64,000 nt of DNA from Tigriopus japonicus. Taxonomy: Eukaryota; Arthropoda; Copepoda; Harpacticoida; Harpacticidae. Where the stretch lies: contig CM021320.1 in NCBI GenBank assembly GCA_010645155.1, forward strand, positions 791,680-855,679. Reading direction: 5' to 3'. Positions within the stretch are counted from its first letter, which is position 1. Each line of letters starts with the position of its first letter. This document shows, piece by piece, positions 24,301 to 36,700 of the stretch. A program made the translations under genes and the position numbers. Under the pieces are notes generated by a model that saw only the letters and a program-made list of their open reading frames with translations, was not told the origin of the DNA and did not search any database.

Positions 24301-27300
24301 TCATCCTCGATATCTTGAGGAGAGCTTCCACGATCTCAGGAGGGTTGGTTGCCGTCTTTCTAGCCTGTGTGGTGAGATAAATCATTTTGCTCATTACAGC
24401 TCATGTCAAAGAAATCTGTCAGTTCGTGTGTTTGGCCAACACCAAGAACACGAAAACCACCAAAGACCCTGTCGGAGCTAGATGCGCCAAGGTTTCATTT
24501 CCTCCAACGATATCGAACCTCCAACACGTATGGATCTACTTGGTCCGAAGTCTATGCTCTCCCAAGATGAATCAGTGGAAAACTAATTACTACCAACATC
24601 TTATCAAGTACAATTCCCGGAGTTCACACCCGGGAAAAGAGATACTAGTCGTAATGAGCGTAGGGTTTCATAATTCTCAGGCAGAAAACCGCGCAAAATC
24701 AAGATGATATATACACCACAAAGAAAATGAAATAAGAGACAGCCATTCCCGTACCTGAGCTCTATGAGTGGATGTGTGGATGTGCCTACAATATACTGGT
24801 TTCGAGTGGGAGAGAGATTTGGTCCGTGTGCGTGCATGCGTGGACATGTCTTGATAGAGAAGTGATAATATATTGGTTTCTTTGAACAGAGATAATTAAA
24901 ACGCGAACTGGCTGGTGAGACTTTCCTCCCGAGGAAATGAATCTTACAGATTGGATTGCCAATGATGATCATGATGTTGTGGACGACGACGTTTTCGATT
25001 GGAAGTGCTATTGAACTAACTAGCTCCCAGATTGCGGAGAAATCCCAGAGTTTGAGCAATCAAGAGTAAACATGGAAAATAACCAGTCCCCAATATATCA
25101 ATCCGCTTAACAAAGACCAGGAATGCCAAGGATGGTTGGCCTCCTCTTTTATGGGCTCTGAGCGATGAAAAAAACCTGGTCTATCCCTTTGATGGCGATG
25201 ATGAACCAGGAAAGGTGGATGGAGGAACGAGCGAGGGGATTTCATGGCTACATCATTGATTAGTTGGAGGCCCTTCATCTCGAATGAACATCTCACTCGA
25301 GAGAGGTGCTTGTTGTGATCCCGACCAAACATACCTATTTAAATTTATATCTAATATTAGCTATTACATATCTGCTATCAAGGTGTTTGCATTTCAAATT
25401 GAAGTATTTAGCTTGAGTTTAAAAATATGGCACAATTAAAGCTTCAAAATGGTAGGCATATTTTGCACTTGAAGGAGGAAGTGATCTGGTCGAGGAGGCA
25501 CGTACTTGTTCAAAACCCATCCCAGTGGTTTCAATTCTCAGATCCAGCTTTCACACTGACACAGCATGAGCATTAGCTAGAGAATATATGGGCCTATAAA
25601 TGTCAAAGCCCTGAGTTAACAAATATTCTCGTAGTCGTCTTCCTTGATTCACACCTTCAGAGTTGCAATCATGGTTGCTCCGTCAAAATCAAATCCCCCA
25701 AAAATTATTGGTTTTAGAGGAACTCAAAAGTTATGCTAGTTGAGTTAACTTATCTCATCATACAAAAACTCCGGTTGATTTAAAGTTGCAACCAAAGTAA
25801 ATTTTGAAGCTTACAATTTTTCCACAATTCCTCTTTTAAAATTTGTTTTTTATTTCTTTTGGCTCAAATAGACCAAAAGAACATGAAAATGTTTGCCGGC
25901 TGAGTGCAATCGGTATTTTCAATGCTTATTTGTGAGACTTTTTGCTTGAAGCCAAAGAAAGAACATATCGAAACAAGCATATGTTTCATATAAAATCAGA
26001 GCAAGGACTAAGATAAAGAATGAGTTTTTCAAAGAATTTATGGGTGCAGGGCACAATAACCAATTTTATAAGATTTGAGCCTTTTAGGGAGTGAATTGTG
26101 ATTTCCTTTTCGAAAAAACCCTGATGGAGACCCATGTGAACCTCCTCGTTCAAATAAAAAATGGTCGACTGCAAGACGGCTGGTTGCGTAGACATAACTC
26201 GTTGGCAATTTGTAAAGTCAGGGCCGAATTCCGACTTGGTATGCGAGCTTCAATTTATCTGAATTTCGAGTGAGAGTGAGTCTATTTAGACATTTCCAAT
26301 TAGCTCTTATGAATTATGAAAATTGAGCATTGTGCATGGCCACGTAAAGTTCGAGACGAGCTCGTTCAAACCAACCAACACCAAAGAAGAAGGGGGAACT
26401 GAAACTCGGGGGGGGACTAAAATGGATCCGTTGATCATTGTCGAACAATGCCACCTTGCCCCGCAAATTGACGCAAGTTTTACGTGGATCATTACAGACT
26501 CCATCCAGTGCATACTAGAACGAGTTTGAAGCGAGTCCAGTGCCAAACACGCTGACTGACCTCTAGTTCATTCAACCAATTCACAATTCAACCACCCCGG
26601 GAAGCAGCCAGTCCCGAACCCGCAATGACACCCCATCAATCTGAACTTGTCAATGGGCTAAATGACCATCAAAGCGTTGTTGAAAACACTTGCGTTGCCA
26701 AGATCATCTCGCTCATTCAACGTGCGACCCTTCACCCTTGAGGATCATTACACTTTTGTGCTGGAAGTCAATTGGGAAAACAACTGTTCTTTTGTTGGCA
26801 TCCTTGCACCGTTGAACTTTCGGAGGGAGGTGAAAGCAGCTTCCAAAAATATCGATTGCTCACGCTCTTCAGGAGCTTTTTGACACCGAGTTTCGTCGTG
26901 ACGGAATATGTGTCATAACTAGGTTGTCAAATGTGTACAAGGTGCCGAGCTAATGAGCGATAGATTAGAAACTAATTCGATTAATTTGTAACCTTGATTG
27001 TCGTCCTTAAGGAGTAAATAATCATCCCATGACAAGGCTGATTTTCTCTATCAATTTCACCCAATCTGACTCAACTCTCACTGTTTGGGAACGAAATCCG
27101 TAGATTGATTGCGAAACAGACCTAGCTTTTAGTGTCTTCTACGGCTACAATTGATTGCCAAGCACTTTTAGGCGCCCCAATATGTGTGTGTACATAAAAC
27201 GCAGGGGACACTTTTTCCATTTTCTCTGCGTCTGGTCAAGGAAACGAGTTTTCGGACGGCATCTACGTCGAAATGGAAATATTTTCCATTTCCTTGTCAT

Positions 27301-30300
27301 ATTGGGTATGGTTATATGGTCAATGGTCCCGGCAAAAACAATACAAATGCAAATTTGTTCGGCTCTCATGCGAGTAGGCTCCGTTTGGGGAGAAGGAAAC
27401 TGGTTGGTGTTGTTCCACACAGCTTTTCGTTATATGAACTGCATGCATATTTTATTAGGACCTGGCTCACCATCCAGTCAAACCATTTTGCACAAGAATA
27501 GGTACAACATTTGGATGTAGAAAACATCACAAACTTAATATTTTGGTTTGTCTAAAGTAAGCCGTTGTTGAAACAAAATGCCCCTTGGCTTGTCGGATCC
27601 ACGAAATTGTTCCAACCTCTTCTTCGGCTTCTATCAATGCTCAAGTTCCCCTCTTGGAATGGTTCTAACCAATCTCATTCCATCTCATCTCGAGCAAGTT
27701 CATCAGTTTTTCATGCGATCCAAGGCAGCCAGTCAACCAACCAACCACCCTCAACAAGCCTGAAGGTGTGAGGGAAACTACCAACTTGGGAGACCATTCC
27801 CTGCCAGTTGGTCGAGAAGATGGTTTTCTGGGTTCGTGGGTTGTTAGCCGTGAGATGCGCCCCCAAACACTCAGAAGAAGTAGAAGAAAATAATTTTGTA
27901 TTGAATTAGTTCGGGGACTCTGAGATTTCTCTTATCAGCCTCGAGGTTGGCCCTCGTCGAGGCTCAACTGTCAGAAAAGTTCCCAACGGTAATCTAAAAC
28001 CGAGAACCCAGAACATCAGCGCCGTAAGAAAAAAGACAAAAAAAGAAGAACTTGTGTTACTCTGTGCCGATGTTGAGGGATTTAGAAGGGAGGACAAAAG
28101 TTGGGACAAGTATATGAATTGGTCAGTTCACAACATGTAATGCTAATAATGATAACCATCACTGTAACAACAACAACAACAACACTTTGGTGAATTCTTC
28201 ATTGGCGGTTTGTGTGAAGTGAGAGAGGATGCTGTTTTTTTGCTTGGGCCGAGCTTGAAAGTGATTGATCTCTTACCAGAGGATGATTGACAATGAAATC
28301 AAAAGGCAGAGAATTACAGTGATCAAGGTGACTGAAGAGAGTCATCGCTTGATTATCGATGACATGATTACCTCGACTTGATGTCTTGATGATCATTATT
28401 TCCAAATAGAGTCGAATCAAAGGAGAAATCATCATCCGCCGATCAAAACTAAATATCTCATTTGTTTCCTTAATTTGATTCTCAATCAAGATCAACATGT
28501 GGGGACTTCTTTTTCCAAAAGTGTCAGTTACTTTGGAAAGAGAAAACAAAAGCATGAAGAGATCTTAATCTAGTCCATCAAATCAAATCTTTCAAATCAG
28601 AGTCCTGGAATTCTCCAGGTTCAAGTCGATTCCATTATCTTGAAGTCATGAGCAGTATTGAATGTTCTCATGGAAACCAATGAAGTCGTCAAGCTTATAG
28701 TTGGTCGTTATTGGAGAACTCTCCGAGTTCCAGAGAGGGAGAGGGAGTGAACCTTGGAATCCAATGGTATAAACCACGTCTCAACCCTGTAATTTCCTCC
28801 CATAATCCATCTCCACCAAGCATGATGATGTTTTGTCATTGGCAGCCCGACTTCAGCCACCAACCAATCGGCCAACCAACCAAACCAGCCTCTATCCAAC
28901 CTCAGTCACACCAAAGTAATGTGCTCTCGTATTTCCTGTGAGTGATCGAATGCCCGATTTGTTGTTCAGGATTGCCAAGTGCTTCAAACTTGGTTTTGGC
29001 CACTCCTTGAACATCCTTCAAAGTATCATGATGACTCTTGTCAAGGTTGACATGGTAGGTACTTGCCCACCTAAGGATCAACATCAGAGCTTCTCTTTTT
29101 AGGGCGTCAAAGATCAATTCCAATCGAATAAAGCGACCCTTTTGCAAATGGAGCTCAATATTCAAGGTTGCTCTAATCAGGTCCGATTTTAGTGCAATTT
29201 TTACTCAACAGAAACATTCAAAGAGGTTTTGTAGTTCCATTTTTCAAATTCAAACCAGAGAACAATATTCCTTTTCCTAATGAGAATTCTTTGGCACCAA
29301 TGAGCGTGTGACGTGGACAAAATATATACCTTAGGGTACCATGACAGCATAGCAAGAAGGCTTGCCAGTGGGAATTGATATTGTTTGGATTGGCTCTTGG
29401 ATTGTTTGTGCTCAGGGCTGAATTGGAACCAGACGTCAAAGACCCCTTTTCCAATGCATCATGGACCAATCACAAATCAAGGTTTATTGTTACTCCTGCT
29501 GGGGGAAATGAACACGCGAATTAACAATTCACAAGAGCTCGGAGTTATTTTTCCCCTTTTTTCTTGAAGGTTTCTTTTTTTCGTTCTTCAACCATGTCAG
29601 GCATGAAAGTGAAGCGCACGGAGATACCATGAGCATAAACTGTTCCATTTCCTCTTGATGGCTCCATTAACCAACCATATTTGGTAGACCTCGGCCATAT
29701 TATGCGACACCCAAAATGATTATGTTCAAACAATTTTGGAGGCCCTCATCCCGTTTTCTCATCTCATTCATTCGTGGGCAACCTTTTGAGCCAAGCACTC
29801 GATTTGGGAAAAGGAACACAACGCCAAATTCTACAAATGCCTCGTTTGCTGCAGCACAATGTCCGCCATGCGTTTGGAATATTAAATATTTCACTGGCAC
29901 ACTTACAAGCTATTGTGAATCTTCGCCTCTCTAATTATTCCATCTTATTGGATGATAGAATAAAAACTCAGAGAAATTATCTGAATAAAGGCTTTGTTTA
30001 CTTTTAAGGACAAACATATTTTCTGCAGTGCCTTTACAAGGCATCCAAAGTTATTCCAACTCCAAATGTCATATCATTGCTCTCATTCCAGTCGAGAAGT
30101 GAGGAGCACCCGAGCAAGCACGCAATGAGAGGAGAGAAAGATGGTCCCCAATTCTCCATGGTGGATCCTGGAGAATATGGAATGCAAATCCCTTCGCCAC
30201 AGAACCAGATTGCTAACATTGACTGTTTTCTGGATCCCTTGACTACTGGCACCGGATTTTACAACCCAAATTTCGAGATCCTTGATAAAATAGCTGAAAA

Positions 30301-31245
30301 CTCAGTCACAAATGGGAAAATGATCCCAAGTCATATCTACAACACGCTGGGTTTACCAGTTTGTCCCGAAATGTAATACTTGATTTCCGTGCTTCTGTTT
30401 AACGAACTCGTCCCAGTTGTGGTCTGTGGAAAAGCTCCTCATGTTCTTGTAGTCTATCATCATACTCAATTCCCTTGACATTTCTCAGCTTAGCACAAGT
30501 GAAGATCCCAAAGCCGGCAATCCACAAAGAGAGAAAGGGAACCACCACCACAACCACCACCGACGACGATTGGTGGTGGTAGTTGGTTGGTTGGTTTGAC
30601 TGTTCCTCATCGTGGCAACCGTGGGTCTCTCTCTCTGGCTTCTGCTCTTTCTCCTTGGTTCCCTTTTGGCACCCGGAGGAGTAAAAAAGCAGGATCAAAA
30701 TCTCATCTTCGTGTCGAGGGTCCACAATGGCCTTTTGCCGCTTCCAAAATGGGACGCTCAGGGACTTGTTCCTCTTCGAGACCCACAAAGAGGGAACGAG
30801 CGACAATACCAATGAGCCGAAGGGACATATGCGGGGCCATTAGAGATGAACCCACAGATAGATACGATCCAGCAGAGATTCGGATTCATTGGCTCTCTTC
30901 AATTCCTACTCAAGACTAGTACTAGAAACGGTCCTCTGTTGTAGTAGGGAACGAATAAAGGAGCGGCGAAGGAACGAAAACATATGTAAATAGAGATCGC
31001 CCGATTTGTTCCAATTTACTCAACATCTGGGGTTGAAGGCGATAAGCCTATGGAATCTGCTCTAAACTAGTAGGTACGTTATCGATTGTCCCGAGGATGT
31101 TTTTGCGGACCATGTTAGGGGGTTGAGCCTGTTTTTCGTCTTATGTCTTACGAGCTAAACGACTCGTGTCACTTGACTGCATTAAATTTACCCGCCCCCG
31201 AAAGCCCCGTGTAATCCTTAAAAGAGCCAGAAGCAAAGTGGACAG

Positions 31246-31278
31246 ACACACATACGTACGTACGTATGTACATACATA
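31246..31278. repeat. ACGT/CATA tetranucleotide repeat
   Basis: A short ACAC stretch running into TACG units and then TACA/CATA units. Related short CATACGTACG tracts recur at about 36010 and 52651. Confidence 0.7.
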
Positions 31279-33583
31279 GAGGGAACCGCAAAATGGGGGG
31301 AAAGAAAAGTGAACGACAAAAATTGTATTGCGCACTTTGAAACGAGGAAAAAATTCATGAGCGATTTCTTGGACCACCGCATTTGGACCCTTCTTGAAAT
31401 ATCAAGTGGCTCCTTGTGTTCCCCAAGCACATCCATTTATCATCATTTCACAGAAATGTAATACACAGACCATTTTTGTGACCCATATCGTACAAATATC
31501 AGATTAAAATACCGCCCTTAGAATAAAGACACCCAAGTCCAAGCATCCATACTACGTACACTATATCCGTTTTCTGCATTAGATCATCTTGGAACCAGAT
31601 CATGTGTGCAATGCCATCGTTTGCGGTGACTTATGGTCATATTGTGCCTGGATTAACCAGCACTACCACAAGACATATAGCTCATTTCTGAATCCTATTT
31701 CCAACCCAATTATGGCTCTCATGACTCTTTTTCTCGTAATGGGCACGAACCCAACCACCTTAAGTATGCTCGCCTTTCGTCCGACCACAGATTTCTCTAT
31801 TGACATATTATCAAACCATGACAAACAATTCAATTTGAATTTCAGGTTCGACGCCATCTTTAAATTCAAAACTTTACGATTTCTGCTAAATTCATTGGGT
31901 TCCTTGGATCTTCATTTCGGATTGACGGCTTGTTAAAGGATTATTCACATCTGTGACTGGCCTCAAAAGCGATTACATCCAGCTCATTTAATGCTCCGTG
32001 TTCCCTTTTGTGCATGATCTGAATACCATTTCTCTTGTGAGACCGAGAGTTGGCAAATAGAGATTGCTAGAATAATATCTTGTTCAAGCTTCGACCTCAT
32101 TAGCAGAGCTCTCTAAATCATACTTCCATGTTTATGGTAAACGCGTGTTTTTTGGTAAACGTTTTCCATCGTTTGAGTTAAACTGTCAGTAAAAACTCTT
32201 CAGGACATTTAAACCCCATTGCAATTATTGTGAGGCATCACTTTTGAGTAAGACAAGTCAGCATCCTTTTTGTTCCTTTCATTAGAGAACACTAGGGTGT
32301 TGCGAACGTAGTTGGTTCGACGTATTGAACTCAGTAATGACTGGCTCTATCCATTCTCCATTGACGAGAGAGGATGAGGAAGAAACCATGATGGGTGGAA
32401 GACCAAATCAAGAGAAACCAATAAATAACCATAAGCGTCGCCTTGACTAAAGAAGACTCCCTTTTTTGCCGAATATTCGTAAAAACACGAGATGATGCCA
32501 TCCACTCCACAATCCGATCATTCTAGAAACTACAACCATCGTTGTCTTATCTCATTCTCTTTCACTGTGTTCTTGGGATCGAATGGAGCACTTGAACATG
32601 CATTAAAGTCAGCTCATGCATTATCGATGTGCCGACTGGTCCTCGCAAAATTGATACCCCGATAGAAAACGGATTTGTTCGAGACTTGCCGGCTAGTTGG
32701 TCTCTTTTTTTTGGTGTTCGACAGAGAACCAACCATAGAGATACCCGAACCCGACTAAAAATCGGTCTCCGTTCCAATGGTTAGGAAAGCGTTTCTCACT
32801 TGAACATTCCTCTAAGAAGGTTTGCCAAGGAGGGAGGGGCCAAAAAGAGGATTCGAGAATGGAGAGAGTATGTATCTTCTTGCCGATAGCTTTGGGAAAT
32901 GGCAATTTGCATACCAATTTTATGGGGATTTTTTCATCAGACGGATTTACGCCATTGGATCCACCGATATTTGATGATCGAATGGAACCCTCGGAGGTTC
33001 TACTCCGAGAACTTTGTCATTCCGGTCAAGTATACAATGTTGCATTTGGGAACCTCCTGCATTGGGGAGGGATGCTTTTAATATTTCCAGTTCCTCGCTT
33101 GCTCCTCAGTCATGGTTTTCGAGTCACAACAAAATGAATTTGATGAGCACGAAATAGCTCACGTGTCGACATCATTTGGCTGCGCCTTCGGATTCATGAC
33201 CGACTCTGGCTGTGAAAATATCCCATGAATTCTCTTTGGTTCCGTTGCCCTTCGTAGTAAAACTCATTTCACACCTACGTAACTAATTGACAATAATGGG
33301 ATCCATTCATAGCCGAACTTCTCCATTTCCCCGGGTGCACCCACTCTCCACACTACTTAAGTACTGATGAATTTTGAGAGAAATTTGACTGCATCGCAAA
33401 TTAAAATGAATGGTTTCGAAACTTGCGTTAGTTACTTTTGAAGCTATTTCAACACAAGTATTTGGGCTTTGAAATCTTAATATTCAAGTGCAATAAGCAA
33501 ATTGGAACAATCGCTTTTTTGGAAGGAAAGTGAAAAGTGTAAATGAGCAAGGCCCCTTCTCCGAAAATCAACCAAGAACAAAG

Positions 33584-33591
33584 GTGATGAA
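33584..33591. repeat. Left target-site duplication of the palindromic element
   Basis: GTGATGAA, repeated exactly at 33748-33755 on the other side of the inverted repeat. Confidence 0.7.
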
Positions 33592-33747
33592 TTAGGCCAC
33601 GGAAAATAGTTTTATTTTGCTGTAGAGCAAAAATCCTAGACGTTTCGAGGAATAAGATCAGCTGAAGATAACCATCAGCTGACCCTACGTTGTAAAACGT
33701 CTGGGGTTTCTGCTCCACAGCAAAATAAAATTATTTTCCGGGGCCTT
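33592..33747. mobile_element. Palindromic MITE-like element, hAT-type 8-bp target duplication
   Basis: Two 72-nt arms (33594-33665 and 33675-33746) are reverse complements at 57 of 72 positions with no gaps, around a 9-nt loop. The outer ends (AGGCC...GGAAAATA, then TTTTATTTTGCTGT) and the innermost TCAGCTGA are the best conserved. The unit is bounded by a perfect 8-bp direct repeat GTGATGAA at 33584-33591 and 33748-33755. It encodes no protein. Inverted termini plus an 8-bp duplication are what a non-autonomous hAT-superfamily element leaves; the near-total palindrome makes it a foldback-type MITE. The diverged arms argue that it is not very recent. A family assignment would need other genomic copies. 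Confidence 0.75.
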
Positions 33748-33755
33748 GTGATGAA
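33748..33755. repeat. Right target-site duplication of the palindromic element
   Basis: GTGATGAA, identical to 33584-33591, directly after the right inverted terminus. Confidence 0.7.
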
Positions 33756-36700
33756 CATAAAATTGATACAGGCACATTCAAAATAACGAATTTGCGTTTA
33801 GAATCTGTAGAATGGAAGGGGACCCCAACAACAAGAGTGGGCGTTGCAACGACAACTATATCCGTCGAAAGATCCGAAAGATTCGGCCTTTGTTCACGTG
33901 GAGCTTTTAAAATGATTTTTCACTCCTCGGGGTCACGTGTCACTGAAACAGGTTCAGAATTGCTAGATTCCCACTCATCTGTACTCACTCATTCACTCTG
34001 AGTCGAGTTGAAAGACACGGAATTACAAATGAACAAGATTAAATTACATGTCATCACAGGGAGAGAGAGAGAGAGAGAGAAAGAAAGAGGGGAGAGAAAG
34101 AGAGAAGGGCACGATGATGGCAGGCAATTCTGGAAACGAACAGCCAGAGAGCCCTTCCCACCCAATCTGGTTGCCAATTGATGTACGTACCATTGGTGTA
34201 AGGGACACACACACAACACATTGATGGGCTTAAGGCGAGATGAGTATCAAAATCTCATTGACATTGCTCCACGCGTGCACATGTCTTTTTCTGTTTTCTT
34301 TTCCACTCTTCAGGGTGACACGATTCTCACTCAGTAATGCCAACAGATTCATATTGTAGAAAAGTTGGACTAAACAAAGATCCATTAATAACACTGAAGA
34401 TATCAGAAGGTCTCGAATCGAAAATGGGAACGAAGAGCCAAGATTTATTCATATTATGAGCCGGCGATCATACATCTCGTTTAGGAACGCTGGGATCGAT
34501 TGCAATTGACGGGACTTTTTTTCTCACAATAAAAGAAGAATCAATTGATCACGGATCTGATGCCATGAAAACACTTCCATGACCAATTCCTGTTGCTTCT
34601 GCCAGAAAATCGGAACCATTCTCCGTCTTCCGTGGAATGGAAAAAGTTATGGCACTAGTTGGCTCGAAATAGGAATTGGACATGCTCGTGTGAATCTATT
34701 GTTGTGAGAATGGCGACCAGCTCTAAAACTATGTGAGTAGTATTTTGATATTATTGGATAGGCTCGACCCAAGTTTTTGGGGGAAAGAGGAAGAACCATG
34801 GCCAGAAATAGGTGGAAAGAGTCACAAAAGTCAAGTGAGAATTGATGAATATTTAATCATGGGACAGGTAACCGGCATGTAATTAATTTAATGACTTCAT
34901 ATCCATAGAATTTTGATGATACACTCGGGAGGCTTCGCTATAAAAGGACCACCACCTCAAGATGATCTCCCCGACCCAACAAAAAAGCAATTCAATCATG
35001 CTTTAAGTAATAAATTTGAATAAATCCAATGACAGTCACACTTATGCATGAAACAAGGAGGATTGATGACGACAGAAACTTCCTATATACAACAACAAAT
35101 AAGATCGATGCAAATGTTTCCACCTCAACAATTTGCGATACAATTCTTTGCTCTGATTCTAGAAATGTTGGTCGTAATCTGTCTCATTCTGGAATTTCAA
35201 CTCGGTTTATCGTTCTTGTCTGGCCGAGCCAATTAGATAGGCCTTGGTCTGCCTTCCAACGTTTGGAATTCCGAAATAATTATAGCCACTTTCGGCGCAG
35301 TATAATGGAATTGTTTGTTACCAGTTTCATTTATGGAATTAATTTATGAATATGACTTCCACACTTTTAAGTGCGACAGCTACGAGAGTAATTAAGACAA
35401 AACATGGTGATAGTGATGCCAAGTTGGGAGTGGCTTCCTCATACTTAGCCAACGATATTTATTTTTGTTTGTAATGTACGCGAACTTATACTAGGATAAT
35501 TGTATTAAAGACTGGATCCCCGACTGTTTCATCAATTTTCAGCAAAAATGCGAGAGACGTACAATTTAGCTGTCCAAAACCTGATCCAGGGTCTAATTCG
35601 CGGCTACAACCTGTCCGTGAGAGTTGTCTCAAAGTTAATTTGGGGTCCGAATTATCCCTCAATAACGATTCCAATTCGTTGGTGGCAGAAATTAACGTGG
35701 GTGGTGCCACAACTCTGTCTTCTCCCCATTTTCTCACCTTTGAGATATGACCCTAATCATGGCGGTTCACTTACAGAAATTTTTATATTCATGCGAATTA
35801 GCGAGGTAACTTTCAGGGTGACTAGATTTGTTCTCGCTCAGCCGTGAATAAAAAGCTTTCCCGCTCTTGCCCCTCAGAGGTTTCCTATCGGCTTATAACC
35901 GAAAAAAACATAAAACGACGTTGAATATGAGAGGATTCTTCGACAATTCCTACCCTACAAAACACTCAATATTGAGTAAGCACCGAGCAAGCAAGCGCGA
36001 GGTAGTGCGTACGTACGTCGTACGTCCCCCATATGTGTTCCTGGACTGAAGAGTTCCTTCGGTGCCAAAAGCACCCTCAAGCATGTACTAAAGCTTGTTC
36101 AGTTCGGGTAAATAGGCTATGCTCCTCATCTCTCTAGTTTAGCCATCAATTTTCACACCTTGACAGACTAATTATTTCCCCTGGCCCACAACACTCGAGA
36201 CCGGCGGCCCTCTCGAGCGACAACACGGACTACCGCACTCAAACTCGCTTCTCAGCCTGAGTGGCTAACTCCAAAGCTTGATTGAGATATCAGCTGGGCA
36301 GGAGGCTCTTCAACCATCACCACAACCACAACAACAACTACAACAACCACTCGTTCCGAGGATAGAGCTTCCTCTCCACCTGAAAAACGAAGATGGAGCA
36401 GAGGCAAAAATGAACAAACTGCCCAACCAACGAAAATCTATCGACGACCTGAACATCGCCGATCATTGACAACCGGATGATGAGATTCCCTGAATATGGT
36501 ATTCACACCACTTGACCGGCAATCTTAGCAAAGTTATTTCTTTGCCAGTAAAGAAGGCTACAAGGTCCAACTTCAACCATTTAGACATTAAGGCAGAAGT
36601 TGAGAAACACCCGATTTTAGCCGTGTACCCATATATGGTAGGCAATCAAGAGACGAGGAGAAGGAGCGCGAACCCCCAAAATCTATAACAAGTCATGATT

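Larger units (their letters stand above)
17739..33591. other. Gene-poor DNA upstream of Unc-4 paralogue A
   Basis: About 15.9 kb between the first Unc-4 gene and the palindromic element. I find no domain-bearing frame, RNA gene, transposase or reverse transcriptase. The longest frame (22204-22731, minus, 175 codons) lacks an ATG at its head and any family feature. Simple repeats occur at 18345-18374 (GAAC)n and 31246-31278 (TACG/CATA). As the flank of a developmental regulator it is a likely place for cis-regulatory modules, but none can be assigned by reading alone. Confidence 0.5.

Noticed and set aside
30077..30376. 99-codon plus-strand frame with protein-like composition
   Set aside because: Starts without an ATG, matches no family I know, and has no visible promoter or splice partner.
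30399..30812. 137-codon minus-strand frame with a poly-Val hydrophobic stretch
   Set aside because: The hydrophobic run is the translation of a CCACCA microsatellite; nothing else supports a gene.
35819..35827. TGACTAGAT, matching the start of miR-279
   Set aside because: Match stops after nine bases and there is no precursor hairpin.
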